This document shows positions 10,140-19,806 of a stretch of 64,000 bases of DNA, one piece after another. The notes beneath the pieces are model-generated. The model was not told where the DNA came from, ran no database searches, and was given only the letters and a program-made list of their open reading frames with translations. Both the position numbers and the translations under genes were made by a program. How positions within the stretch are numbered: the first letter of the stretch is position 1; each line of letters opens with the position of its first letter. Source of the DNA: Neobacillus pocheonensis (GTDB taxonomy: Bacteria; Bacillota; Bacilli; Bacillales; Cytobacillaceae). The DNA is taken from NCBI GenBank assembly GCA_023702235.1, contig JAMQCR010000002.1, forward strand, positions 496,001-560,000, in the 5' to 3' direction.

Positions 10140-11245
10140 TTAATTGCTTGAATTAATAATTATATTGTTATTAATATTATTGACTTTATATTTATTATTA
10201 TTGTTATGGATGACATATATTTCGTTAACAACATTGATGATATTTATTATTATTGTTTTCTGTTGATCTAAATTATTTTTTTCTATTCTTTGGAAATATC
10301 AAAATCAGGTATCATCTGTAATATTTATCAAAACCAAATGGATGATAAATTAATGCTAAACAACATGTGGATAAGGAAGTAATTTGATTGAACTAATTCC
10401 TTTACCCCTGAAATGTTAAATGGAAAAAAATTTCATTATTATCTTTAACATTAACATATATTATGTTGTTATTATTGATATTGTTGTGAACTTTATTAAT
10501 GTTTTGTATAACATCATTAATTAATTAGTTGTTTTATAAAGATCTAATTTGTTGCAATTATTAATTATCATTTTGAAAATACAGAAAACGGGTATAGTGA
10601 CGATGGTTAAATATTATTTTTTAATCAATGATGTTAAATAAATTCTAAACAATATGTGGATAAGGAAGTACCTTGAAATGATAAATGGTAAAAAACATAA
10701 TTCATTATTAGTGTTAAAATAAACATATGTTATGTTGTTATTATTGATATGGTTGTATATTTTAATAATGTTTTGTATAACATCGTTAATTGATTAGTTG
10801 TTTTATAAAAGATCTAATTTGTTGTTGGTAATAATTGTCATTTTAAAATACAGAAAACGGATATAAGGAGGATGCTTAAATATTATTTTGTAGCAAATTG
10901 ATAAATAAATGCTAACCAATATGTTGATTAAGAAGTAACATGATTGACCTAATTTCTTAATCCCTTGTAATGTTGGGTGTTAAAAAATATATAGCATCAT
11001 AAGTGTTAAGATTAATATATATATTGTTGTTATTATTAATATCATTGTGTAATTTAATAATGTTTTGTGCAATATCATTATTGGATTTGTTGTTATCTTT
11101 TATTGTTATTAGAAAATAAGGAAAACGGGCAGAAGGGTGTTATTATATGATTTTGTAACCATCGGATGATAAATTAATGCTAATGAATCTATGAATAAGG
11201 AAGTAATTTTGAACCTTTTTTTATCAATTTCTAAATTTAGTATTC
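10140..11245. repeat. AT-rich repeat array 1 (partition-type repeats)
   Basis: About four diverged direct repeats of 265-295 bp. Landmarks recur in the same order: GATAAATTAATGCTAA, then GATAAGGAAGTAA (near 10370, 10662, 10930, 11197), TGTTGTTATTATTGATAT, ATGTTTTGTATAACATC, GATCTAATTTGTTG and GAAAACGGGTAT. The same landmarks, with about 340-bp spacing, appear in the array at 16510-20580 next to parA-parB. The two arrays are therefore paralogous. No ORF with a ribosome binding site lies inside. A centromere or cohesion role is inferred from the relationship to the par-linked array. Confidence 0.65.
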
Positions 11246-11370
11246 TTTGATTTCAAGTTAATTCCATCTGGAAAGTTTGGGCTGAGCTATTTATATTATA
11301 ACTTTAATCGGCTCTTCGCCATTTAGTGTGTAAAAGTGAGATTCCTAGTCCACCCCAAGTGAAGATGCAG

Positions 11371-11476
11371 TCCTTCTTAGCTTTTAATAGGCTTTCATTT
11401 CAGGGATAGCCCGTCAAGGAAAGCACTTGACCGCCTATCCCTGAAATGAATAGTGCGCGGTAAGCTAAGAAGGACC
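11371..11476. repeat. Nested palindromic module of element B
   Basis: Outer arms GTCCTTCTTAGCTT (11370) and AAGCTAAGAAGGAC (ending 11475), and perfect 14-bp inner arms CATTTCAGGGATAG (11396-11409) and its complement (11435-11448), enclose a core at 11411-11434. The 24-bp core is identical, base for base, to the one at 2066-2089 in copy A1, although arms and transposases differ. Relative to the transposase the core is in the opposite orientation here. The module directly follows the transposase stop codon, so a terminator function is possible. Confidence 0.7.
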
Positions 11477-12718
11477 TACTCTAGCCGATGTGACTCGACT
11501 TGGATACTTAACTTATTAGCGGTTGCATAGATCATTGCTATAAAGTTTTTCGTAGTACGGTATCCTCTAGCTTTGCGCTTTGCAGCTTGAACAAGGCTAT
11601 TTATACCTTCCAGTAGACCGTTGGTCATCTTAGATTCAAACCAACGGAGAATTCCCTTTTCATGTTTTCTTAAAGTTTTTGCGACTTTCACTATAGGTTC
11701 CAACCTTGACCGAATTGCCCAGTTATACCATTCATTAAAATAAAAGCAGGCAAATAGATTTGATTTGGTCCACATATCCTGAAGGGATAGCTTGATTCGA
11801 TAGGCTCTCGCCGTTTTTAAATTAGTATCCTTTAGTTTTAACATGGTTTCATGTTGTTCAGAATTTAAGTTTTTCTGATTCTTCAACCATATGAAACGTG
11901 TTTTTTTAAGCGCTGGCTGTTCAATTTGTTCTTGTCGACGTACTTGATCTAAAGCTTCATTCACCAATTTCATTACATGAAATTTGTCAAAAGTGATATT
12001 AGCCATGGGAAACTCAGATTCAACGCCTTTTATGAAGGCTGGTGACATGTCACTACAGACTTCAGTTATGTTTTCTGGATTAATTTCCTTCTCCTGAAGG
12101 AAGACTGAAAAGTCTTTTAAAACTTGAGAACCTTTACCTTCTGTTGCAAACATCACCGTTTTGGTATCGATATCGACAAATAAGGATACGTATTAATGCC
12201 ACGTCTGCTTGATGTTTCATCAATGGCCATTCTTGATGTATTAGAAAAATCCAGGTGATTCATTGCCCGATCAACATAATAATGGAACACCCGCCATAGC
12301 CGAGTGTCATGTTCACCAACTTTTCTAGCAACTGCAGCTACCGGCATTTCTTTCATAAGCTCCATCACTTCGCCTCAAAAAACCAGGTGAAACCCGATGA
12401 TTGACGTGACCAATCTACGATAACGGTTCGGATTTTCCCACACAGATCGCATTTCACTCGGGGATGCCTTGCATGCAGATAGGTAGTATATTGCCAGAAA
12501 TTTAAATGCCTCCATGTTCGGTCATCATCTACAATATCATGTACCTTCGCATGGGCAGCGCCGCAATGAGGGCAGGCAAATGTCGCACCACGTTTGAAGT
12601 CCAAATATACGTCCAGAATCTGATCCGTTTGATTCAATTCATAGTCAATTACATACCATGGATCTTCAATTTTTTGGGCGTTTTGAAACACACTGAATTC
12701 CTGATTGAATTCTACCAT
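11476..12718 (-). pseudogene. ISL3-family transposase, two frameshifts (element B)
   Basis: Three consecutive minus-strand frames (12718-12365, 12368-12153, 12156-11476) together give one ISL3 transposase. It has an N-terminal zinc ribbon (CPHCGAAHAKVHD, then CDLCGK), a middle with the catalytic-type AIDETS motif, and a C-terminal SKMTNGLLEGINSLVQAAKRKARGY motif. The frame breaks lie near 12366 and near 12190, where the expected Val-Asp-Ile-Asp-Thr continuation is found one base out of phase. Each downstream fragment begins at an ATG that overlaps the previous stop. Even so, family length (about 400 residues) argues for one ancestral ORF. ATG 12718 has a GGTGGCTCC-type (GGAGCC) purine signal upstream. 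Confidence 0.85.
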
Positions 12719-12919
12719 TTGGAGCCACCTCGATTAATAATTTGGAATATTATTATTCAGTATGGGCAGCTCTATGAATCTTTAAACAAATACTATTTTG
12801 CGAGGAAGCCTTTAATCTTTATGATTGTTCTAAAATCGTAGCATTTTTCTATGCCTCTATGTAATTCAAAAAACGAAAAACCCTAGTGAATCACTACGGT
12901 TTAAAGGGGGGGGTTACAT

Positions 12920-13144
12920 TCACATATCCCAAAAGTCACTCATCTTCAGATTAGGATCCACTTTACGTATCGCTTTCAATAGCTTTTTCATGACGTCATG
13001 CCGTGGAATGTAGTCTTTATCGCTACATGCTTTAGTAACTGTATTTTTACTAACGTTAGCATCCATTGCGAGATCTTGTTGTTCTAATCCTTTTTGATCT
13101 ATCCACTTCCCCAGCTTACTCCGTGGTTTGCCTATACCCCACAT
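12920..13144 (-). CDS. XRE-family helix-turn-helix regulator
   Basis: A 74-residue Cro/CI-like protein. Helix-turn-helix at about residues 20-42 (LEQQDLAMDANVSKNTVTKA), followed by a short acidic/aromatic tail (MSDFWDM). The ATG at 13144 is preceded by GAAGGGGG at a good distance. The protein is about the size of a minimal plasmid or phage control repressor. It diverges from the small genes at 13302 and 13432, and the intervening 150 bp contain two GACGTC palindromes that could be its operator. Control of the divergent small genes or of plasmid functions is inferred. Confidence 0.8.
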   Translation of the reverse strand: MWGIGKPRSKLGKWIDQKGLEQQDLAMDANVSKNTVTKACSDKDYIPRHDVMKKLLKAIRKVDPNLKMSDFWDM

Positions 13145-13267
13145 TCTTTATTACCCCCTTCTAAATCATCTATTTTCACAGTCTTGACTCTTAATCCCAA
13201 AAATATTCGATTGATTCCAAAAAAGTTGGGAATAATGGACAAGCCATGGCACATACCTTGTACTAAG

Positions 13268-13284
13268 GACGTCAAGAGACGTCA
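13268..13284. promoter_or_regulatory. Candidate operator with paired GACGTC palindromes
   Basis: GGACGTCAAGAGACGTC contains two self-complementary GACGTC hexamers ten bases apart, roughly one helical turn. It lies between the divergent XRE gene and the plus-strand small ORFs, about 20 bp before the start of the latter. That position would suit autoregulation by the XRE protein. Binding is not shown. Confidence 0.4.
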
Positions 13285-13301
13285 TAAAAGGGGGTATTTA
13301 G

Positions 13302-13442
13302 ATGATCACTAATGAATTGAAAGTATTTAGGGATATGGAAATTGAATGGATGATTAATAGGAATGGATGTTATGGATGTTCAATTAATTACAAGTATCCT
13401 TACCTTAGAAATGAAAAGGAGACGGTTTTTTATGGTATATAG
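13302..13442 (+). CDS. Small ORF, 46 residues, with a CYGC motif
   Basis: Starts at ATG 13302 directly after a strong ribosome binding site (AAAAGGGGG, six bases upstream). The product is MITNELKVFRDMEIEWMIN followed by a Cys-Tyr-Gly-Cys turn and a basic C-terminus. Its last ten bases overlap the ATG of the 139-aa gene at 13432, so translational coupling is likely. I do not recognise the peptide. The quality of the ribosome binding site is the main reason to call it real. Confidence 0.5.
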   Translation: MITNELKVFRDMEIEWMINRNGCYGCSINYKYPYLRNEKETVFYGI

Positions 13443-13851
13443 ACCTACCATTCGTTATGATGAAGTATTCAGAACCTATGTGGATGCACTCTTTCATGCT
13501 ACCCATTTAGATCGGAATCAGATTATTAGGGGAGCGCTTTTTACGGCAGCCCATTCAAAAGAGTTTCATATGTTAGTAGAGTCCTATCAAAAGGGTGACG
13601 TCCCTCGCCCTTCTCCTCTTTGGTCTCTAGAACAGAATAGTTTATGGCTGCAACAGTCCCCAAAAGTGAAAACCGAAGGGAAGGACGTCAATGGTGAGCC
13701 GTTAAAAGCAGGAGAAATAATAAAGGATAATGAAAATACTATGAGACTAGTTCCCGAAAGTGAAAAAAAACGGAATATCCGTTTCGAACAGGCTAACAAT
13801 CCTTCCGAACCACTTAAGATTACAGGAGGATTGATTTTTATACTTGATTAG
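13432..13851 (+). CDS. Hypothetical plasmid protein, 139 residues
   Basis: I chose ATG 13432 (MVYRPTIRYDEVFRTYVDAL) because AAAAGGAG lies about nine bases upstream. The longer frame back to 13363 overlaps the preceding small gene without its own signal. Residues 1-50 look like a compact helical, possibly ribbon-helix-helix-like region (HATHLDRNQIIRGALFTAAH). The C-terminal half is hydrophilic and rich in Lys/Glu and Asn. There is no signal peptide or membrane segment. The gene is coupled to the 46-aa ORF and lies opposite the XRE regulator. Function unknown; a DNA-binding role is only suggested by the N-terminal pattern. Confidence 0.6.
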   Translation: MVYRPTIRYDEVFRTYVDALFHATHLDRNQIIRGALFTAAHSKEFHMLVESYQKGDVPRPSPLWSLEQNSLWLQQSPKVKTEGKDVNGEPLKAGEIIKDNENTMRLVPESEKKRNIRFEQANNPSEPLKITGGLIFILD

Positions 13852-14054
13852 TGTTTAAAAGTAGAAATAAGTTTCTTATTTTAGAGAATCGGTGGCTGGA
13901 TGAAGGGGTTAAGGGTAATCTTGCATATAGGGGACCTTGATAATTTACAATCCTTTTTAAATGGAATTTCGATTAATGTGAGGATGATGTATCATTTTCA
14001 TATTATAAGTAATCCAACTTTATTTTTTAGTAAAGAATATGTATAGTAAGTATT

Positions 14055-14756
14055 TTATTTTTGTGATGGTTTGGAGTTATTCCACAAATTAAGTTTCTCG
14101 TTTGAGGGTTTCCCACCTGATTTTTTTCTATAGGCCGATTTCAGGTGAGAAAGAATGTTTTTCTGTACTTTATCTGAATTACCTTTTTCTTTGATCTGGT
14201 TGATGAAGTCTAAATAAAGGATCGTCAACAAATCCTCAATTGTTACATGTTGGTCCTTCAGATAAGGGGTTAAGTCATGTAAGAAGATCTCTCCCCTAAG
14301 TATTTCAGCTTCCTTCATTTGGATCGTGATATAGGCTTTTTTCTCTTTTTCTGCGCCCTCTTCGATGACCTCCTCTTCAATCGACTCAAACGTAAAAACA
14401 TGCTCAGTCAATGCCTTCATAACTCGTTTTTCTACTTTCTTCTCTCCTAAATATTGCGCTTTTCCTGACAGTAGGAATTCAGCAACCTGCTTATTTATAT
14501 TTCCTTTCTTGATTTGAGTTAAGAAATCCTTATAAAGCAGATGAATCAGGACGGCTAAATCAAAACCTCGAGGCACTTCTTCATATAAATCGAACATATC
14601 ATCGATAAACACTTCACCTCTTATATAATCGTAGTAACCGGTGACAATGGTTAGGTACTTTCGGTTTCCTAATATATAGTCAAAAAAGCGTTTTGGAGAA
14701 GAGAAGCCTTGTAATTTTTTTTGAAGGAGATTCAACCTACTGTAGGATTTTTTCAA
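14055..14756 (-). CDS. Hypothetical protein coupled to the RHH-like gene
   Basis: The frame is open to 14861, but the upstream part overlaps the well-supported gene 14737-15210 out of phase. The more likely start is TTG 14756 (LKKSYSRLNLLQKK), with AAGGGTGG a few bases upstream, giving 233 residues. The sequence contains two related segments: RGEVFIDDMFDLYEEVPRGF with LAVLIHLLYKDFLTQIKKGN, and RGEIFLHDLTPYLKDQHVTI with EDLLTILYLDFINQIKEKGN. These point to an internal duplication. No catalytic motif is visible. The overlap with the upstream gene suggests translational coupling and a shared function. Confidence 0.6.
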   Translation of the reverse strand: MKKSYSRLNLLQKKLQGFSSPKRFFDYILGNRKYLTIVTGYYDYIRGEVFIDDMFDLYEEVPRGFDLAVLIHLLYKDFLTQIKKGNINKQVAEFLLSGKAQYLGEKKVEKRVMKALTEHVFTFESIEEEVIEEGAEKEKKAYITIQMKEAEILRGEIFLHDLTPYLKDQHVTIEDLLTILYLDFINQIKEKGNSDKVQKNILSHLKSAYRKKSGGKPSNEKLNLWNNSKPSQK

Positions 14757-15210
14757 GAGAACCACCCTTTTCAATCCAACGCAAGACGCTAGCCATAACA
14801 AAAAATACGACCTTACGCTCTGATAGTTGTTTTTGAATGGCAAGTCCATAAGGACCTCCAATCAAATTGTAATTATTTTTTTTCAACATGGTGTGCATAT
14901 AGGTTTTGGTATCTTCATAGTCCTGAAACCAGTCCACGATGTCAATATGACTTAATCCGAACTGTAAAAGGGTTGTATTAAATGCGGTTTGGGTTAATGG
15001 TTGTCCCTCTTTTGTTTGAAGTAATCTCCCCATTTGCTTACAGTATGTGCGCAATTTCATCTGCATGATGGGTGTCACAGGAAACTTGATATTGTGACAT
15101 TTATCTGACCGTGATTGTCGTATTTTCTTTGGAGGATTTTCTAGTTCTTTATTTTTTGAAATTGTTTTTTTTGAATCAGTGTTTTGAAACATAGGGTTTA
15201 AGCTCTCCAC
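14737..15210 (-). CDS. Hypothetical protein with possible ribbon-helix-helix
   Basis: A 157-residue protein with a polar, basic N-terminus (residues 1-40) and a central part KFPVTPIMQMKLRTYCKQMG...LTQTAFNTTLLQFGL. The spacing of that part resembles a beta strand followed by two helices, as in ribbon-helix-helix DNA-binding proteins. The assignment is tentative. It begins at ATG 15210, and its end overlaps the next minus-strand gene by 20 bases. The pair could be a small plasmid maintenance or copy-control operon, but no toxin or antitoxin motif is recognisable. Confidence 0.6.
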   Translation of the reverse strand: MESLNPMFQNTDSKKTISKNKELENPPKKIRQSRSDKCHNIKFPVTPIMQMKLRTYCKQMGRLLQTKEGQPLTQTAFNTTLLQFGLSHIDIVDWFQDYEDTKTYMHTMLKKNNYNLIGGPYGLAIQKQLSERKVVFFVMASVLRWIEKGGSLEKILQ

Positions 15211-15384
15211 TTTCCTTCACTCTCTCTTACTTTTTTTTAATCTAGCTCATGGTCACTTTTCCACTTTTCCATGTTTTATTAGATATATAGTGAGGGAAGA
15301 GGGATTATAGAACTCTTTTGTATATTTTTTTAGAATAAGGGAATACTGGATTTTACAAATATTTCGTAGAAAGGAAGAAAACAA

Positions 15385-15489
15385 ATGTCGAATAAAAAGA
15401 AGGATAAGAACGTATCAAATCAGTTGAAAAAGGCTGTAAAAGACGCAAAAAAAGCGGGCGTAAGACTTATAAAAGTAGAAGTACGATAA
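15385..15489 (+). CDS. Very small basic protein, 34 residues
   Basis: ATG 15385 is preceded by GAAAGGAAG at seven to eight bases. The peptide (MSNKKKDKNVSNQLKKAVKD, then AKKAGVRLIKVEVR) is highly basic and amphipathic, and the frame is free of rare features. It diverges from the minus-strand pair at 14055-15210. Too short for family recognition; it could be a small DNA-binding protein. Called on the strength of the ribosome binding site and codon pattern. Confidence 0.45.
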   Translation: MSNKKKDKNVSNQLKKAVKDAKKAGVRLIKVEVR

Positions 15490-16008
15490 GAAACACGTCA
15501 GTAGCAAAATAGATTGAAGGGAATGTTTCTAAGACTGCTACATACATAATGGCATGGGAGATTATAAGGATGAATATAGGATTAGATTTTATTAAATTAG
15601 ACTTGAGATTTTTTAATAATAAATTTGTTAATCCAAATTAGTTTAGTATTATTTTGCTGTTCCTACCTCTCCCCTATTTACCGGACTACCTTACGAAATT
15701 TTCCATTTTTTCGTGCCGTATAAAATATATTGGGAGGAACTAGGCTTTGAATCAAGTCTTCAAGAAAATGGTTCAATTGTATCCGATGTCGGGCAATGTT
15801 TTAAATGACGTCTTAGAATGTTTAATTCCTTTTATAACAATTTAGTTGAACTAGAGGTATACAAGGGCGGATGCGACTTACATATTTACTTTCCGGACTC
15901 AGTTCTCGTTTAATCCTACAGCTACAATTAAGTTAGAAAAAATGGAAATGATTTTCTTTTAATAAAGAAAAAAACAACTGAATTATTCTCATGGAATAAA
16001 TTAGCTGC
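15490..16008. other. Gene-free region, possibly decayed coding DNA
   Basis: Short frames broken by stops, for example around 15730-15870, have a codon-like texture but no identifiable product. No repeat or RNA gene recognised. Confidence 0.45.
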
Positions 16009-16197
16009 TTATATTTCTTCATATTTACCCTTTTCCAGTTTACTTTCACTTATTGTTTTCATCCATTGATTAGCATCTAATGTTTTATACTTTTGAGAAT
16101 TCTTAAATTGGTTAAATAAATAAGTAAGGTAGTGGTTTAGTTCAAAACGATCATCATGAATAAATCCAGATAATACTTGTTTATTTTCTAATTTCAT
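16009..16197 (-). CDS. Small hypothetical protein, 62 residues
   Basis: ATG 16197 follows an excellent ribosome binding site (AGGGGGT, seven bases upstream). The product (MKLENKQVLSGFIHDDRFEL...) is soluble, helical and mildly basic, with many aromatic residues in the first half. No family recognised. It stands alone between the gene-free stretch and the large palindromic repeat array. Confidence 0.55.
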   Translation of the reverse strand: MKLENKQVLSGFIHDDRFELNHYLTYLFNQFKNSQKYKTLDANQWMKTISESKLEKGKYEEI

Positions 16198-16509
16198 TTT
16201 ATAACCCCCTATTTTAATCTCCTTATCTTAATGTTTACCAATCTATAAAACTTTTATACATCCAAATTAATAAAATACTTTTCTCGAGAAAAATGTATTA
16301 ATCTGCCTAGGCCCAAGTTTTTTTAGAGGCAAGGTTTTTTCCTTAGAACATATGAATATATACCATACCAAAATCTCTGTCTTTCCAAGAAAAATACTGT
16401 TCGATGTAAACGTTTTGTAAACATTCAAAGGTTAGACCTTCGAAGCAGCTCCTCTTAGAAGAAGTGCATAAGATATAGCATATCTATTAGAGATTTTTCT
16501 ATTCTAGAA

Positions 16510-18383
16510 ACGTTATTTTTTTATTTTCATTGTGAGTTCTTTACCAAAAATAAATATTTAAATGTTTTCATTGTCTTTGTTGTTAATAATAACAAAGATA
16601 TCATATTTAATATTGTTGTTATTATTAACATATATATTAATGTCAATAATAACAACAATTTATTTTTTAATGTCGTTATTATCAATAACATTAATTGATT
16701 TATCTTCTTTAGATCTAACTTGCTAGTATCGTTAAACGGGATCATTGGGAATAATGGGTGCGCTGGCAGATGCATAAATTTTATCTTAGGGACCTGGATA
16801 ACTTGATACTTCAAGCAATGGGGCTGAATAAGGAAGTAAAATTGATCCAATCTCTATCAATCGATTCCTAGTGAATTCTTTCCCGAAGATAAACACTTAA
16901 GGGTTTTCGTTGTCTTTATTGATAATAATAAAAAAATTATCATATTTAATATCGTTGTTATAATTAACATATATATCAGTGTTAATTATAACAACGGTTT
17001 ATTTTGTATTGCCGTTATTATCAACAACATTAATTGATTTGTTGTCTTCTGTGGATCTAACTTGCTAGTATCGTTAAACGGGATCATTGGGAATGAAGGA
17101 TGCGCTGGCAGATGCATAAATTTTATCTTAGGGACCTGGATAACTTGATACTTCAAGCAATGGGGCTGAATAAGGAAGTAAACTTGGTCCAATCTCTATC
17201 AATCGATTCCTAGTGAATTCTTTCCCGAAGAAGATAAACACTTAAGGGTTTTCGTTGTCTTTATTGATAATAATAAAAATAATATCATATTTATTTTCGT
17301 TGTTATTATTAATATATATTGGTGTTAATAATAACAACGATTTATTTTGTATTGCCGTTATTATCAACAACATTAATTGATTTGTTGTCTTCTGTAGATC
17401 TAACTTGTTAGTATCGTTAAACGGGATCATTGGGAATAAAGGGTGCGCTGGCAGATGCATAAATTTTATCTTAGGGACCTGGATAACTTGATACTTCAAG
17501 CAATGGGGCTGAATAAGGAAGTAAACTTGGTCCAATCTCTATCAATCGATTCCTAGTGAATTCTTTCCCGAAGATAAACACTTAAGGGTTTTCGTTGTCT
17601 TTATTGATAATAATAAAAATAATATCATATTTATTTTCGTTGTTATTATTAACATATATATTGGTGTTAATAATAACAACGATTTATTTTGTATTGCCGT
17701 TATTATCAACAACATTAATTGGTTTGTTGTCTTCTGTAGATCTAACTTGTTAGTATCGTTAAACGGGATCATTGGGAATAAAGGATGCGCTGGCAGATGC
17801 ATAAATTTTATCTTAGGGACCTGGATAACTTGATGCTTCAAGCAATGAGGCAGAATAAGGAGGTAAAATTGGTCCAATCTCTATCAATCGGATTCCTAGT
17901 GAATTCTTTCCCGAAGATAAACACTTAAATGTTTTCATTGTCTTTATTGATAATAATAGAAATAATATCATATTTATTTTCGTTGTTATTATTGACATAT
18001 ATATTAGTGTTAATAATAACAACGATTTATTTTGTATTGCCGTTATTATAAACAACATTAATTGATTTGTTGTCTTCTGTAGAACTACTTGCTAGTATCG
18101 TTAACGGAATCTTTGGAGATAAAGGATGCGCTGACAGATGCATAAATTTTATCTTAGGGACCAGAGGATAATTTGATACTTTAAGCAATGGTGCTGAATA
18201 AGGAAGTAAACTTGATCTAATCTCTCACAATCCCCTCGTAGTAAGTTCTTTCCCAAAACGTTTATATTGTCTTTATTGATAATAATAGTAACAATTTTAT
18301 ATTTATTCTTGTAGTTATTATTAACATATATATTAATGTTAATAATAACTACGTTTTATTTTTAATGTCGTTATTATCAATAA
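16510..18383. repeat. Partition-type repeat array 2 (340-bp units with palindromes)
   Basis: Direct repeats with a period of 339-343 bp: the landmark GTGAATTCTTTCCCGAAGAT recurs at 16532, 16871, 17213, 17556, 17899 and 18240. Each unit contains a large inverted repeat, for example arms GTTGTTATTATTAACAT and its complement at 17639-17680. It also contains GATCTAACTTGCTAGTATCG, TTAGGGACCTGGATAACTTG and AATAAGGAAGTAAA. At 18311-18352 the palindrome has GTAG...CTAC where the others have GTTG...CAAC, a compensatory change. ORFs of about 100 codons on the minus strand exist in each unit but lack ribosome binding sites. The array is continuous with 19807-20580 once the inserted IS is removed. It lies 0.8 kb from parA-parB, so a centromere role is likely. 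Confidence 0.75.
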
Positions 18384-19806
18384 GTCTCTTCATCATTGTT
18401 TGTGATTAAAACAAAATTCCGGCAATTAAGATAGCTAGATTGGTGTCACTCACAATCTCTCCTTCTTCAGCTTACAGACCAACTATTATCCACCATAATG
18501 CTGAAGAAGGAGGGGCTAGGACACCCACTTTTCATAAGTCTTTCCTATACACTCCAAAAATACACGTGTTCTAAATCGGTGAAGATTTCTATATCCGTAA
18601 GCTCGCCGTTTTATGTTTTTGATCTTATGATTGGTACCTTCGGTACGTCTGTTTGTAAACGGTGTTTTAAAGTATTGCAGAATTGAATTCGCCAGTTTTC
18701 TATCGTTTTTGCCACTTCATGAAATGATGAAAAAGGGCTACTCCAGGCAAGTTGAAGCCACTCCTTTAGTAATTGGTTAGCTGTCTCATAATCATGTGAT
18801 TTATAAAAGTCTCTGAATAGTTCTTTTATAATACCCATACGCTAGACTCTCGTGCGTCTCTAACAATTCATTTAGTTTTTCCCGATCCTTTTCTTTTACA
18901 TTTTCATAACTTTTTAGGAGAACAAATCGGGATTTCTTTAATCCAGGTATTTTCTTTCGGACTTGGTCTAAGGCTTGAGTAACTTTTTGAACGACATGGT
19001 ACTTATCGACAATAATCTGTGCGTTGGGAAAAGGCTTTTCGTATGGCCTTATGAAAGGGATCCCACATGTCTACCACAACGTTTTTAACCTTATCAGGAT
19101 GAATGACTTTTAATGACAAAAGTTTAAACGTTGAGTCAAAATCACGATTCTTATGCATACCCATGACAGCTCCTAAGTTAGCGTCATAAAGAACAGTTTC
19201 ATATTTATGGCCTCTTGCGAACGGCGATTTCATCAAGACTCAATGGAATGTCTTGACCGTCTTGAATTTCTTGGATAACTGTTTGATGATCCTTTGCCTT
19301 TTCGTAAGCAACTGAATAGAAAATACGCTCAACTGTTGAGTAAGCAATCTGATATTTTCTGCAAATATCCTGAATGGTTGTATCTAGAACCTGTTCATAA
19401 ATGAATTGGCGAAAGCGATTCGTATAATGTAAGCAACTGATTCAAAAGAAGATGAAAAAACTTCTTCACAGTTCTGGCAGCGGTCCCTCTTTACGTAAAC
19501 AAGTAAAAACAACGGTTTGTTGAGTACGGATAAATCTCGTATTTTCCTTGTCCTGCTATCGTAGACAATGCGAGTGTGAAAACCACAGTGAGGGCATCGC
19601 TCCTCATCCATCTTTTTCTCAACATAAACCAAATAATGAGTAGATAAAATTTCTTGATTAACAACTTCAAATTCTGGCAATTCTAGTAACACGGAAAACA
19701 CGTGATAACCTCCTATTAATGTTTGTTGGGTAACTAACATTATTGCCAGGAATTCAAAAGTGTTTTCCTACTTTTTTGTTATTTTCACAAAAAGTGATGA
19801 TGAATC
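18384..19806 (-). mobile_element. ISL3-family insertion sequence, copy A2 (inverted copy of A1)
   Basis: Nearly identical to 720-2206 but on the opposite strand. The ends are GTCTCTTCATCATTG (18384) and the complement of GATTCATCATCAC (19806). An 8-bp direct repeat ATCAATAA flanks it at 18376-18383 and 19807-19814. Deleting the element and one copy of the duplication restores an unbroken 340-bp array unit, so it inserted into the partition repeats. It lacks the 57-bp palindromic module of A1 and has a private 7-bp deletion near 19430. The inverted pair A1/A2 could support inversion of the 16 kb between them. Confidence 0.9.
18498..19740 (-). pseudogene. ISL3-family transposase, frameshifted (copy A2)
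   Basis: Same transposase as 786-2017. The zinc-ribbon N-terminus begins at 19740; the middle (19236-19003) and the C-terminal part (18838-18531) are in other frames. Lesions private to this copy are a 7-bp deletion after the ESVA segment, an altered AAGAGGCC string near 19215 and an extra T near 19040. The 1-bp loss near 18830 is shared with A1. A second break near 18680 (AATTGAATTC against AATTTGAATTC on the other strand) shortens the last frame. Inactive. Confidence 0.85.

Larger units (their letters stand above)
11310..12809 (-). mobile_element. Second ISL3-family insertion sequence (element B)
   Basis: About 1.5 kb with the transposase on the minus strand. The 3-prime end starts GGCTCTTCGCCATTTAG at 11310, and the 5-prime end read inward is GCTTCCTCGCAAAATAG ending at 12809; these are typical ISL3 terminal repeats. 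A perfect 8-bp direct repeat CTTTAATC flanks it at 11302-11309 and 12810-12817. The transposase is clearly different from that of copies A1/A2. The element is wedged between repeat array 1 and the XRE gene. Frameshifts in the transposase make it inactive in cis. Confidence 0.9.

Noticed and set aside
16527..18058. Family of minus-strand ORFs of about 70-110 codons, one in each 340-bp repeat
   Set aside because: They exist because the DNA repeats. They lack ribosome binding sites, have variable frameshifted ends, and run through the palindromes.
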